From the NCBI RefSeq assembly GCF_000266885.1, contig NC_018020.1:1736001-1800000 (forward strand): 64,000 nucleotides of DNA, read 5' to 3'. This DNA is from Turneriella parva DSM 21527 (GTDB taxonomy: Bacteria; Spirochaetota; Leptospiria; Turneriellales; Turneriellaceae). The position numbers were made by a program, and so were the translations under genes. Below, piece by piece: positions 1 to 7,518 of the stretch (its first letter is position 1; each line of letters opens with the position of its first letter). The notes under the pieces are model-generated. The model did not search any database. It worked only from the letters and a program-made list of their open reading frames with translations, and had not been told where the DNA came from.

Positions 1-360
1 GACTACGTTGACATACACTTCAATTGCGAAGAATGGTTGATGGCAAAGCTCGGCTACCCCGAAGAAAAAGCCCACCACAGGCTGCACGAAGACTTTCGCC
101 GCACCGTGCAGAAACTGAAACAAGAATACGACGCCGGCAATCACCATTCGCTGTCGAGCCTTGTGACTTTGCTGAGGCAATGGCTCTTGACCCATATCGT
201 CATCGAAGACAGCAAATATGCCCGCGTGTTCGCCCATGACACGCAGGCGACGATCAATATTTCGCGCCTGCTCATTCGCGAAAAAGAAATCTCGATTCCC
301 CGAGACCAGACCCTGATTTATACGTATATCACCGCCCGCATGCGGGCCAGCGGCGCGTAA
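1..360 (+). CDS. Bacteriohemerythrin, C-terminal part (5' end outside window)
   Basis: The open frame runs in from the window edge and ends at TAA 358-360. The visible 119 residues carry the later part of a hemerythrin four-helix bundle: an HFNCEEWLM segment, YPEE..HH..LH, then WLLTHIVIEDSKY. These supply the spaced His, Glu and Asp ligands that hold the non-haem di-iron O2-binding site in this family. The N-terminal helix with the first His ligand lies upstream and is not visible. Bacteriohemerythrins bind O2 reversibly in the cytoplasm or act as O2 sensors when fused to signalling domains; whether this is a stand-alone protein or the end of a larger sensor cannot be decided here. About 35 residues follow the bundle, slightly longer than usual. 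The next gene is convergent, 58 bases away. Confidence 0.85.
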   Translation, partial: DYVDIHFNCEEWLMAKLGYPEEKAHHRLHEDFRRTVQKLKQEYDAGNHHSLSSLVTLLRQWLLTHIVIEDSKYARVFAHDTQATINISRLLIREKEISIPRDQTLIYTYITARMRASGA

Positions 361-418
361 TCACCGGCCTGACTGTCGCTAGTTGTTGCTGCCGGCAAAA
401 TCTGCTCGCGACTGAATT

Positions 419-2065
419 TCAGGTCCCACAAAAAGTCCGGTACGGCTCAGCGGCCGGGGGTGCGGGTGAGCGGTAAGCCAGGTTCGCTTCAGTCTCGACA
501 AATGGATTTTTGAGCGCTTCGAGTAGCGACTCCATGACCGAAAGATCACCTGCACTCACGGCGGCCGCGAGTGCTTCTTCCACCTTGTGGTTGCGCGGTA
601 TGACTGCCGGATTGACTGCGCGCATGTTCGTGAGTGCTTCAGCCGGTGATATGCTCTGCCGTTTTACGCGCGCCCACCATCTGCCAGCCCACGCGGTGAA
701 TTCTGCCGCGGCGAAGAGTGCCTCAGTGCCGGGTAGGGTGTTGGCTTCGGTGCCATGATTTTCGGCTGATACCGCTGCTCTGCCGCTTAAGCGTCGAAAC
801 GTATTCGTATAGTCCGCGGTGTGTTGCTGCATCAGTGTCAACAGATCTGTCACGAGACCTACATCCGCCTCTTCATGGTTCACGAGGCCCAGTTTCGCCT
901 GCATACCGTGTGAGTAGTGGTGGTTAAAGCGTTCGTTGAAGCGCGCGAGCGCCTGCTGGCCGATTGCAATCGCCTGCTGTTCATCGTCGGCAAAGAGCGA
1001 GAGCAGCGTTTCGGCGAAGCGCGCCAGGTTCCAGGCAGCGATACGCGGCTGGTTGCCGAACGCGTAACGGCCGTGCTGGTCGATCGAGCTGAAAACCGTC
1101 GCGGGGTCGAACGCGTCCATGAACGCGCACGGGCCATAGTCGATCGTCTCACCCGAGAGCGCCATGTTGTCGGTGTTCATCACGCCGTGAATGAACCCGG
1201 CGCACTGCCAGCGCGCGATCAGTTGCGCCTGCCGTTCGGCGACCGCGTCGAAGAAGGCGACGTAGCGGTCTTCACGCGGGCCGATTTCAGGGTAGTGTCG
1301 CGCGATGGTATAGTCGGCCAGCGCCTGTAAAATTTCAGGTTTTCCCTCTTGGCTTGCGATAGCCGCGGCCGGCGCACCGAGCGCGTCCGTGCGCGCGCCG
1401 GCCCCTGCCCATCCCTGAGCCGCGGCAAATTCAAAAGTTCCCACGCGAATATGGCTCGCCGCGACGCGCGTCAGCACTGCGCCGGGAAGAACGTTTTCGC
1501 GGTACACGGGTTCACCTGTCACCACCACGGCTAGGCTGCGTGTCGTGGGTATGCCGAGTGCAAACATTGCCTCGCTCATAATGTATTCGCGCAGCATCGG
1601 GCCCAGCGCCGCGCGGCCGTCGCCGCGGCGCGAATAGGGTGTCTTGCCCGGGCCCTTAAGTTGAATATCCCAGCGGCGGGCCCAGCGCAGCGATGTGTCT
1701 GGCGCGCCACTGGCGGGGGGTAACCGCTCACCTTTGACCACATGTTCGCCGAGCAGAATCGCGCGGCCGTCGCCCAGCATCGTGAAATGCCCGAACTGGT
1801 GGCCGGCATAAGCCTGCGCGATCGGAGTTGCACCTTCGGGCAAAACATTGCCGCCAAATACCAGCGCAGACTCAGCTTGCCCGAGCAGTTCGGCGTTCAG
1901 ACCCAGTTCAAGCGCGAGTTCGCGGTTGAACACCACGAGCTGCGGCAGCGCCACGGGGGTGGGTGCCACCGGGGTGTAAAAAATTTCCGGCAGGTTCAGG
2001 TAACTGGTGTCGAAGTTCCAATTTGCCGTTTGGCTTTCGTCTGGGGGTGTATGAGTTATAGGCAC
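419..2065 (-). CDS. selO: SelO family protein adenylyltransferase (YdiU)
   Basis: 548 residues, full family length. SelO is a pseudokinase-fold enzyme that transfers AMP from ATP to Ser/Thr/Tyr of target proteins and is linked to redox stress. Diagnostic stretches are present: YAGHQFGHF near residue 87, GDGRA near 98, QLKGPGKTPYSRRGDGRA near 135-152, HGVMNTDN at 293-300 and DYGPCAFMD at 309-317 (catalytic and metal-binding region). The C-terminus is FCGT, so the penultimate redox position that is selenocysteine in some eukaryotes is cysteine here, as usual in bacteria. The TGA directly after GT is therefore read as an ordinary stop. ATG start. It lies downstream of the hydroxylase/PilZ genes on the same strand, with a 134-base gap. 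Confidence 0.95.
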   Translation of the reverse strand: MPITHTPPDESQTANWNFDTSYLNLPEIFYTPVAPTPVALPQLVVFNRELALELGLNAELLGQAESALVFGGNVLPEGATPIAQAYAGHQFGHFTMLGDGRAILLGEHVVKGERLPPASGAPDTSLRWARRWDIQLKGPGKTPYSRRGDGRAALGPMLREYIMSEAMFALGIPTTRSLAVVVTGEPVYRENVLPGAVLTRVAASHIRVGTFEFAAAQGWAGAGARTDALGAPAAAIASQEGKPEILQALADYTIARHYPEIGPREDRYVAFFDAVAERQAQLIARWQCAGFIHGVMNTDNMALSGETIDYGPCAFMDAFDPATVFSSIDQHGRYAFGNQPRIAAWNLARFAETLLSLFADDEQQAIAIGQQALARFNERFNHHYSHGMQAKLGLVNHEEADVGLVTDLLTLMQQHTADYTNTFRRLSGRAAVSAENHGTEANTLPGTEALFAAAEFTAWAGRWWARVKRQSISPAEALTNMRAVNPAVIPRNHKVEEALAAAVSAGDLSVMESLLEALKNPFVETEANLAYRSPAPPAAEPYRTFCGT

Positions 2066-2199
2066 GTTGCTGTGAAGTTAAGCAGCTGCTGCGCCTGCGG
2101 CGAAATATATTCTGCTCCATGGCAGGCAATCTGAAGACCTAAGACGCCGACTAGTGCGCCATGGGGCCGAGCCATACCGCGAAAAACCTTACGCCATTT

Positions 2200-2499
2200 T
2201 CAGAGACTGAGTACCACAGCGAGGATTGACGAATCGATGTGTTTATCGAATCGAAAATGAAAATGTGGTTCGCCTGAAACTTTTGACCTGTGGTAGGCCA
2301 GAATTGTGCCTTTGAAAACGAAGTCAGATTTATTGATAAGCACAATCGCCGGGCCAAGGTCCAGCGCGCTCGGACCCGTGAAGCAGAGGCCCCCCTGGCC
2401 AATGTCGAGGGTCTCACCGGCGTGCGAATCGGCACCCACCGAAAGTGTAATGTCTTTCGTGGCTTTGATTCGAATGAACGCCCTTTGGTCTGCCTTCAA
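2200..2499 (-). CDS. Small PilZ-like domain protein, start overlapping the hydroxylase stop
   Basis: A longer open frame (from 2730) exists, but everything upstream of 2499 lies antisense-frame inside the hydroxylase gene. The best start is the TTG at 2497-2499, which overlaps the TGA stop of the hydroxylase (TTGA), a usual sign of translational coupling. The 99-residue product begins MKADQRAFIRIK: RAFIR fits the RxxxR motif of PilZ domains, and LDIGQGGLCF about 25 residues later fits the DxSxxG motif with Gly in place of Ser. PilZ domains bind cyclic di-GMP through these two motifs. The substitution may weaken or abolish binding. Its position suggests a regulator of, or partner to, the membrane hydroxylase. 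Function beyond the domain match is inferred. Confidence 0.65.
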   Translation of the reverse strand: MKADQRAFIRIKATKDITLSVGADSHAGETLDIGQGGLCFTGPSALDLGPAIVLINKSDFVFKGTILAYHRSKVSGEPHFHFRFDKHIDSSILAVVLSL

Positions 2500-3710
2500 G
2501 CTGTCGCAACCTGTCTGGTAAACGGCCTGAAGTAGATCAGGTTCCAGACTGCAGACAGTACCGCAATCGCAGTAACTGTCGTGAGAATCTCCCAGCGATG
2601 TGAGACCTGCGCGACGAATGCGACTGTCAATACGAGCCGCGCGAGCTCTGACGGCAATAACCAGCGTTTCGATTCGAGAATGCCGGCCCAGTTGATGATA
2701 CTGTGCCACAAGAGTATAGCTCCCACCCATTTCATTTCATAAGACAGTGGGGATTTCGGTGAGATCACAAACAGCATCAGTACGGCAGTCAGTATCGCAT
2801 GCACCACGAGGTAGGTCTTGGCACCGTCAAACATGACGCTTTGGTAGCGTTTCTGGTTCTGCACGGTGATTTCGGGCGGCAGCGGCTTCTTGCCTTCTGG
2901 TGACCAGCTGAGCGGCATGAACCAGATGCGCAGCTTGTTGAAGAGGCCCGGCGCTTTCAGCATTTCCCTGAAAATCACGGCGTAGTAGTGAAAGTTGATC
3001 TTGATCGGGTTAAACGACTGCGGGTGGTTGTACATGCCGTAGACGATCTTCTCGCGCTCTTCGGCAAAGGTGCCGAACATCCTGTCCCAGATGATCAAGA
3101 ACTCACCGAAATTCTTATCGAGGTACTGGTAGTTGGCGCCATGGTGCACGCGGTGGTGCGACGGCGTGGTGAAGATGAACTCGATCGGCCGCCACAATTT
3201 AGGAATAAATTCTGTGTGGTGCAAGAAAGAAATGAAGAGGTGCAGTGCGGTCATCGTATAGATGTCGAAAGGCGTGAAACCCACGAGGGTCAGCGGCCAA
3301 AAAAAGAAAAAAGAGAATAGGCGCTGCGTCACGCTCGCACGCAGTGCGACGAAAAAATTCATTTCTTCGGCCGAGTGGTGCGGCGAATGTGCCGCCCACA
3401 TGATCTTCATCTCGTGGCCCCAGCGGTGCACCCAGTAAAAGATGAAATCGACGCCGAGCAGCAGCAGAATGAAGTTCACTGGTGTCATTTCGAGTGGACC
3501 GGCGACACGGTAGTTGGCGTGTAGCCAGCCATAAACTTCGTACACACCCGCTGCCACGAGCAGGTTGGTGGTCTGGTTACCCAGGGCTGTGCCGAAATTG
3601 GCGACAGCCTCCTGGAAGTTGATGTATTTGCGCTTGAAGGCGAAGCAGGCCGCGATCTCGAGCAGCACAAAGAAGATCGCGATCGGGGTCAGCAGCGCGT
3701 AGACGTTCAT
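2496..3710 (-). CDS. Fatty acid hydroxylase / sterol desaturase family membrane protein
   Basis: 404 residues with a multi-span hydrophobic core. The eight-histidine di-iron signature is complete: HRWGH at 95-99, HSPHHS at 108-113, HH near 164 and HHRVHH at 185-190. Enzymes of this superfamily hydroxylate or desaturate lipids in the membrane using O2; the spacing and the long C-terminal hydrophobic extension (about residues 290-400) resemble the alkylglycerol monooxygenase/TMEM195-like branch. The substrate cannot be deduced. It sits 12 bases downstream of a DUF1761 membrane gene and overlaps the PilZ-like gene by the TTGA junction, so the three are probably one transcript. ATG start. Confidence 0.9.
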   Translation of the reverse strand: MNVYALLTPIAIFFVLLEIAACFAFKRKYINFQEAVANFGTALGNQTTNLLVAAGVYEVYGWLHANYRVAGPLEMTPVNFILLLLGVDFIFYWVHRWGHEMKIMWAAHSPHHSAEEMNFFVALRASVTQRLFSFFFFWPLTLVGFTPFDIYTMTALHLFISFLHHTEFIPKLWRPIEFIFTTPSHHRVHHGANYQYLDKNFGEFLIIWDRMFGTFAEEREKIVYGMYNHPQSFNPIKINFHYYAVIFREMLKAPGLFNKLRIWFMPLSWSPEGKKPLPPEITVQNQKRYQSVMFDGAKTYLVVHAILTAVLMLFVISPKSPLSYEMKWVGAILLWHSIINWAGILESKRWLLPSELARLVLTVAFVAQVSHRWEILTTVTAIAVLSAVWNLIYFRPFTRQVATA

Positions 3711-3722
3711 GGCAGGCTCATA

Positions 3723-4223
3723 TCAGGCGTACTGGCAGATCACACCGCCCATCAGGGCGATTGTCACCAGCCAGTAACCCGAATGGATAAAGATGTATTT
3801 GAAGCCTCTGCGCTCGAACAGCGCGTTGATGCTGATGAGCGGAAAAGCAAAGAAAATCGAGAACAGCACGCCGTGAAAGACGCCGTGTTTGAAGGTGCGG
3901 TAGTTCTGACCGTAGTCGCGCATAAAGTTTTCGAGCATCGTCTGCACCGGCGAGCCTGGTACGCCGAACCCCGGTGTTTTCACGAGTATCGAATACACAT
4001 GACCCTGGTGAATGACGATTGAAATAATCGCGAGACCTATCAGAAACGAAAACACGAAAACCAGAAAGAAAATGAGCGCCATGTTCGCACCTTTGAGTTT
4101 CTCTTCTGTCAGACCCGCGGCGTTCATCCATGCGGTGCCGAGAACTTTAGGGTGGTACCAGACAAAACCCACGGCCAGGGGTATCAGAGCGGCGAGTGCA
4201 ATCATTGCAAGGTTGGGCATCAT
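3723..4223 (-). CDS. DUF1761 family membrane protein
   Basis: 166 residues. The N-terminal pattern (Ala-rich helix, GFVWYHPKVLGTAWM, then a Glu/Lys segment and a second membrane helix) is the DUF1761 signature, followed by two or three further membrane segments ending GGVICQYA. The molecular role of this family is unknown. Two consecutive ATG codons (4221-4223, 4218-4220) can start it. It opens the probable DUF1761-hydroxylase-PilZ transcript and is divergent from the VTT-acyltransferase gene; the 77 bases between the two likely starts (4224-4300) must hold both promoters, but no clear -10/-35 pair is visible. Confidence 0.8.
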   Translation of the reverse strand: MMPNLAMIALAALIPLAVGFVWYHPKVLGTAWMNAAGLTEEKLKGANMALIFFLVFVFSFLIGLAIISIVIHQGHVYSILVKTPGFGVPGSPVQTMLENFMRDYGQNYRTFKHGVFHGVLFSIFFAFPLISINALFERRGFKYIFIHSGYWLVTIALMGGVICQYA

Positions 4224-4300
4224 AGTCGGGCATGCTGCGCCTTCAACTCATGCCATGTCAACACATTGACGGTCGGTTTCGCCGCCGCACTGCGACAGAT

Positions 4301-6091
4301 ATGGCGCAGAGCAAAATGGGCCGCTTCGTCGATCTGCTGCGGCTCAGCTTTCCGCTCATTCTGCTCATTGCCCTGGCAATTTCATGGAAGTTTCTCGACC
4401 CAGCGATTATTGACGCAATCAGCAACGGCGTTCGCAATATTCCAAATACGCCATTCGCTATTTTCTGGGTAGTGCTTGTCTATTGCGTTCTGAGTATTTT
4501 TGTTTTTCCCATCAGCATTCTGCTCTATGGCACGATTCTCACGTTCGGATTGTATCCGGGAGTTGTCTATTGCTTTGCCGGCACGATGTCTGCTTCTGTT
4601 CTGAATTACTATTTCGGCGCCTGGTTTAGCCAGAAGCAGGTATTTCGCTTTCTGGAACACCGCAAACTCTCTGACCTTAAAGAAGCTTTGCAGAGCCCGA
4701 GCCTTGCGACGATCATGATCATTCGGCTGACTCCCGTCGCGCCCTTCACCGTTGAGAATTATCTCGCGGGCGCAGTGGGAGTTAAACCCGGCCTCTACAT
4801 TTTGGGCACGTTTCTCGGCCTTACCCCGGGAATTCTCTGCATCGGCCTCATCACCACCGCGCTCAGCCCTTACGTCAAAAATCCCGTCTATTACATTCCG
4901 ATCTATTTCGGTATGTCGAGTGTGCTGCTCTTCTGCATTGTCCTCGGCAAGAAGGTCGCGGCGGCCTGCACCAGATATCGCCTTCAGAAGAGAATCGGCT
5001 CCATAGTCTATTCGCGGCTTGACCAAATCAAGGGTGTCGATCTATACTTTCAAGACCAGCAGCGGCTGGCCTCGTATATTTCGCAGGTGAGTTATGGCGT
5101 CGATCAACAGAGTTTTTTCGTCAAGGTCGGCGGCCCGCACGGCTCAGATGCGCTGCTGCTTTTTCAGAAGATTACCGTGACGCCGAAAGAACTGCTGGGT
5201 TATGTCAAGGCCAGAGGTTCGCTCGGTAAGAGCGTCGTGCGCAAGATTATCGCATTTTTCGTGCAAAACCGCCGCATCACGATTCTGGTGAATGGCTGTC
5301 CGAACCTGACGGGCGATTTTCGCTTTGTCTCAAAGCCAGACGATCTCGATGAAGCCGACGCACTGGTTGCCGCTCTCAGAAAACTCAAAAATGTCATCGA
5401 TTTCGACGCCGTGATCGTGAAAGATATTAATCCGCCACTTAGAAAAAAGCCAGCCGAATTCAAGAAGTTTCAGGTCGATCCGAATATGGTGGTACAGAAT
5501 ACGTGGCCAACGGTTGAGGCATACGTTGCCGCTATGCGCACGAAATACCGGCAGCGCTACCAGAGCACGATGAAAAAAAGCGCGGCGATTTCCATGCAGA
5601 AGCTGAACCTGACGCAAATCGCCGAGCACAAGGCCGAGATCAACGGCCTGCTGTCGCAGGTCGTGAAGCAAGACAAGTTTAATCTTGAACGTATACCCGA
5701 AGACTACTTCATGCGCCTCGCAGGCATGCCGCAGTTTTCGCTCTACGGTTATTTCTTGCATGACCGGCTTGTTGGTTTTCGCAGCTCGCTCGATGCTGCA
5801 GACAGGTTGATCGCGCACTATGTCGGTTTCGCAGCAGACGTGAACGCCGAGCAGAAGCTGTACCAGCGCATGCTCTATGATTTTGTTGCCGAGGGTATCG
5901 AAAAAAAACTACCTGCAATCCATTTGGGTCGCACGGCACTCGAAATCAAGTCAACCGTGGGCGCCGATCGCGAAGATTACCTGCTGCTCTTCCATTCAGA
6001 TAACTGGTTCTATCGCACGATCGGCAACTACTATGTCGGCAGACTGGCAGCGACCGAATTCGAAGCGCGTTCGCCGTTTCGGGACGAGTGA
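4301..6091 (+). CDS. VTT/TVP38 membrane domain fused to a GNAT-like (peptidoglycan-type) acyltransferase domain
   Basis: An in-frame ATG at 4232 is also possible, but the ATG at 4301 gives a normal membrane-protein start (MAQSKMGRFVDLL) and avoids an Arg-rich, poorly coded leader. The product is 596 residues. Residues 1-220 form a VTT (SNARE-associated/TVP38/DedA-like) domain with reentrant Gly/Pro-rich loops such as RLTPVAPFTVENYLAGAVGVKPG, typical of lipid-scrambling or flux membrane proteins. The last ~370 residues are soluble and resemble the FemAB/COG3146-like GNAT branch, with the region around YGYFLHDRLVGFRSSL as the likely acetyl-CoA-fold core. The combination suggests membrane-anchored N-acylation, substrate unknown. 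The stop codon abuts the stop of the convergent gene with no spacer. Confidence 0.7.
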   Translation: MAQSKMGRFVDLLRLSFPLILLIALAISWKFLDPAIIDAISNGVRNIPNTPFAIFWVVLVYCVLSIFVFPISILLYGTILTFGLYPGVVYCFAGTMSASVLNYYFGAWFSQKQVFRFLEHRKLSDLKEALQSPSLATIMIIRLTPVAPFTVENYLAGAVGVKPGLYILGTFLGLTPGILCIGLITTALSPYVKNPVYYIPIYFGMSSVLLFCIVLGKKVAAACTRYRLQKRIGSIVYSRLDQIKGVDLYFQDQQRLASYISQVSYGVDQQSFFVKVGGPHGSDALLLFQKITVTPKELLGYVKARGSLGKSVVRKIIAFFVQNRRITILVNGCPNLTGDFRFVSKPDDLDEADALVAALRKLKNVIDFDAVIVKDINPPLRKKPAEFKKFQVDPNMVVQNTWPTVEAYVAAMRTKYRQRYQSTMKKSAAISMQKLNLTQIAEHKAEINGLLSQVVKQDKFNLERIPEDYFMRLAGMPQFSLYGYFLHDRLVGFRSSLDAADRLIAHYVGFAADVNAEQKLYQRMLYDFVAEGIEKKLPAIHLGRTALEIKSTVGADREDYLLLFHSDNWFYRTIGNYYVGRLAATEFEARSPFRDE

Positions 6092-7069
6092 CTATTCGTT
6101 AAACGAACTGCCCACCAACTCACCCGCCGCATTGTAGGTAAACCTTAGGGCAAAGGGCGCGTGCGGCTTTTTTATACCAAACATTTTGACCATGCGCGCG
6201 GGTGCCGAAAATTGCATGTCGTGTATCTCGACGATGTGGTTGTTGTCTTGCACGAACGAATGCACGAGAGGGTGGTGCGCAAACCCCAGATACCACACCG
6301 CCTGCGCATGCCGGCGGGTACGATCGACAAAAGCGTCGGCCGCGTGGCGCAGGTCTTCAAACATAAGCCGGTCATCGAAGAGGCTGAACTCTGCACGGAG
6401 CACGCCGCTCTTCGTCTGCACCAGGCCACCCCAATCGAAAATACTCAGAGGTAGGGGTAGCGCAGAAATCTTCTCGAACTCGATACGGTTTTCACTGACG
6501 GCACGGCGTACCCGTGCATGCGCATATTGCTGTAAACCAAATGTGCCAACGAGGTACGCGACCATAAAGAACAATCCGAGCCTGTGCCAGAATCTTTGGC
6601 GGCTGGCATCGTATCTGCCCAGCAAAATGAAAGCGAGCAACCCGAACGTAAAATACAGATCGACGATAAACTGCGAGCTCAATGTGAAACGGTGGTTCGA
6701 TAACGGTGCAAGCAGCATCGTACCATAGGGCGTGACCAGGTCAGAAAAAATGTGGATATAGATTCCCAAGAGGGCCGTAAACCACAGCAGGCGAAAGTCT
6801 TTCACTTTGCTGAACCGGTAAAAGACTGCGGCGGGTATTACCGCAAAGAGTGGCGCCGCCAGCACCGAGTGGGTAATCCACCTGTGGGTTTTGATGGTCA
6901 GAATCGGATCGCGAAAAACCGCCATTACCACATCGAGATCGGGAAAATTCACGCTTGCGACGAGCAGCCAAAAGATCGTGCGCTTTGTGCCGGTGTCGCC
7001 GGCCGAAGGTGGGGTGCGCACGAATTTTGCGGCGATTGCCGCCGTCATGGAATGTGTCAGGTTATCCAT
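6092..7069 (-). CDS. YdjM/DUF457-type membrane-bound metal-dependent hydrolase
   Basis: 325 residues. The N-terminus has the family pattern: MDNLTHSMTAAIAAK, then NFPDLD and HRWITHSVLAAP, which provide His and Asp residues proposed to bind metal within the membrane-bound LexA-binding/hydrolase family. Four or so membrane segments fill residues 60-190, and a soluble C-terminal domain of about 130 residues follows. Function is poorly known; many members are annotated as inner-membrane hydrolases. ATG start at 7069. It is convergent with, and directly abuts, the VTT-acyltransferase gene. Confidence 0.8.
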   Translation of the reverse strand: MDNLTHSMTAAIAAKFVRTPPSAGDTGTKRTIFWLLVASVNFPDLDVVMAVFRDPILTIKTHRWITHSVLAAPLFAVIPAAVFYRFSKVKDFRLLWFTALLGIYIHIFSDLVTPYGTMLLAPLSNHRFTLSSQFIVDLYFTFGLLAFILLGRYDASRQRFWHRLGLFFMVAYLVGTFGLQQYAHARVRRAVSENRIEFEKISALPLPLSIFDWGGLVQTKSGVLRAEFSLFDDRLMFEDLRHAADAFVDRTRRHAQAVWYLGFAHHPLVHSFVQDNNHIVEIHDMQFSAPARMVKMFGIKKPHAPFALRFTYNAAGELVGSSFNE

Positions 7070-7144
7070 GAGTGCCTGCGCGCAGTTTCAACATCGTAGC
7101 AGCCGCGTACTCAGTTCTCTGCGGTAAAGTCGGTTTTGGTCAGA

Positions 7145-7367
7145 GGTGACCAGGGTGACCACGCGGGAACTCGCGAAGCATAACACACAAGGCGCATTTT
7201 CTTGGCGATGCGAATTGCGATGCCGCCAAGGGCGGCTAATCAGCGCAAATTCGGGCGGTTTTGCGCCCCTCGCATAGCGAATCGCCTCGATTCGCGGAGG
7301 AATTTGCTTTGATTAGCAGTTCGCATGGGCAAGAAAATGCGCGTCAGCGAGTTCCCGCCTGGTCACC
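7145..7367. repeat. Large imperfect inverted repeat (about 220 bp), MITE-like
   Basis: The 449-base gap 7070-7518 holds no gene. Paired arms are: GGTGACCA 7145-7152 with TGGTCACC 7360-7367; GCGGGAACTCGC 7163-7174 with GCGAGTTCCCGC 7347-7358; GCGCATTTTCTTG 7192-7204 with CAAGAAAATGCGC 7330-7342. Additional weaker pairing continues inward (GCAAATTC near 7244 with GAATTTGC near 7299). A perfect 8-bp stem, 7277-7284 with 7288-7295, closes a 3-base loop at the centre. The DNA could fold into one long cruciform-like hairpin. It may be a non-autonomous mobile element or a bidirectional termination/structural element. No transposase or clear target duplication is seen. Confidence 0.8.
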
Positions 7368-7436
7368 AGGCGGTAGCTGCCGAAGCGGCAAAAGACCCCA
7401 TTTCGGTCGCGGTACCGGCCGCGCCCGAAAATAACC

Positions 7437-7514
7437 TATCTACTGATAGATAAAAATTTGCCGCAGCGTGCATGCTGGTGTATACTATCTATCAGTAGAT
7501 AGATAACCGGAGGA
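7437..7514 (+). promoter_or_regulatory. Promoter with two inverted operator copies and strong RBS before the GAF-cyclase operon
   Basis: A sigma70-like promoter reads TTGCCG (7458-7463), 17-base spacer, TATACT (7481-7486). A 16-bp imperfect palindrome with TATCT/AGATA half-sites lies just upstream of the -35 box (7437-7452), and its exact reverse complement lies at 7486-7501, overlapping the last base of the -10 box and the start site. Centre-to-centre distance is 49 bp. Each copy also has ATAACC adjacent (7431-7436; 7503-7508). The geometry fits repression by a dimeric HTH protein; the TetR-type gene in the same operon (8683-9216) is the obvious candidate. The Shine-Dalgarno GGAGGA is at 7509-7514, four bases before the ATG. 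Confidence 0.8.
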
Positions 7515-7518
7515 CACA

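Noticed and set aside
419-421. TGA at the end of selO read as selenocysteine
   Set aside because: The redox position is already Cys (FCGT end) and the TGA follows the normal C-terminus; no SECIS-type structure is evident.
2151-2435. 94-residue minus-strand frame overlapping the PilZ-like gene
   Set aside because: Arg/Ser-rich and out of frame with a supported gene; the PilZ-like reading has motif support.
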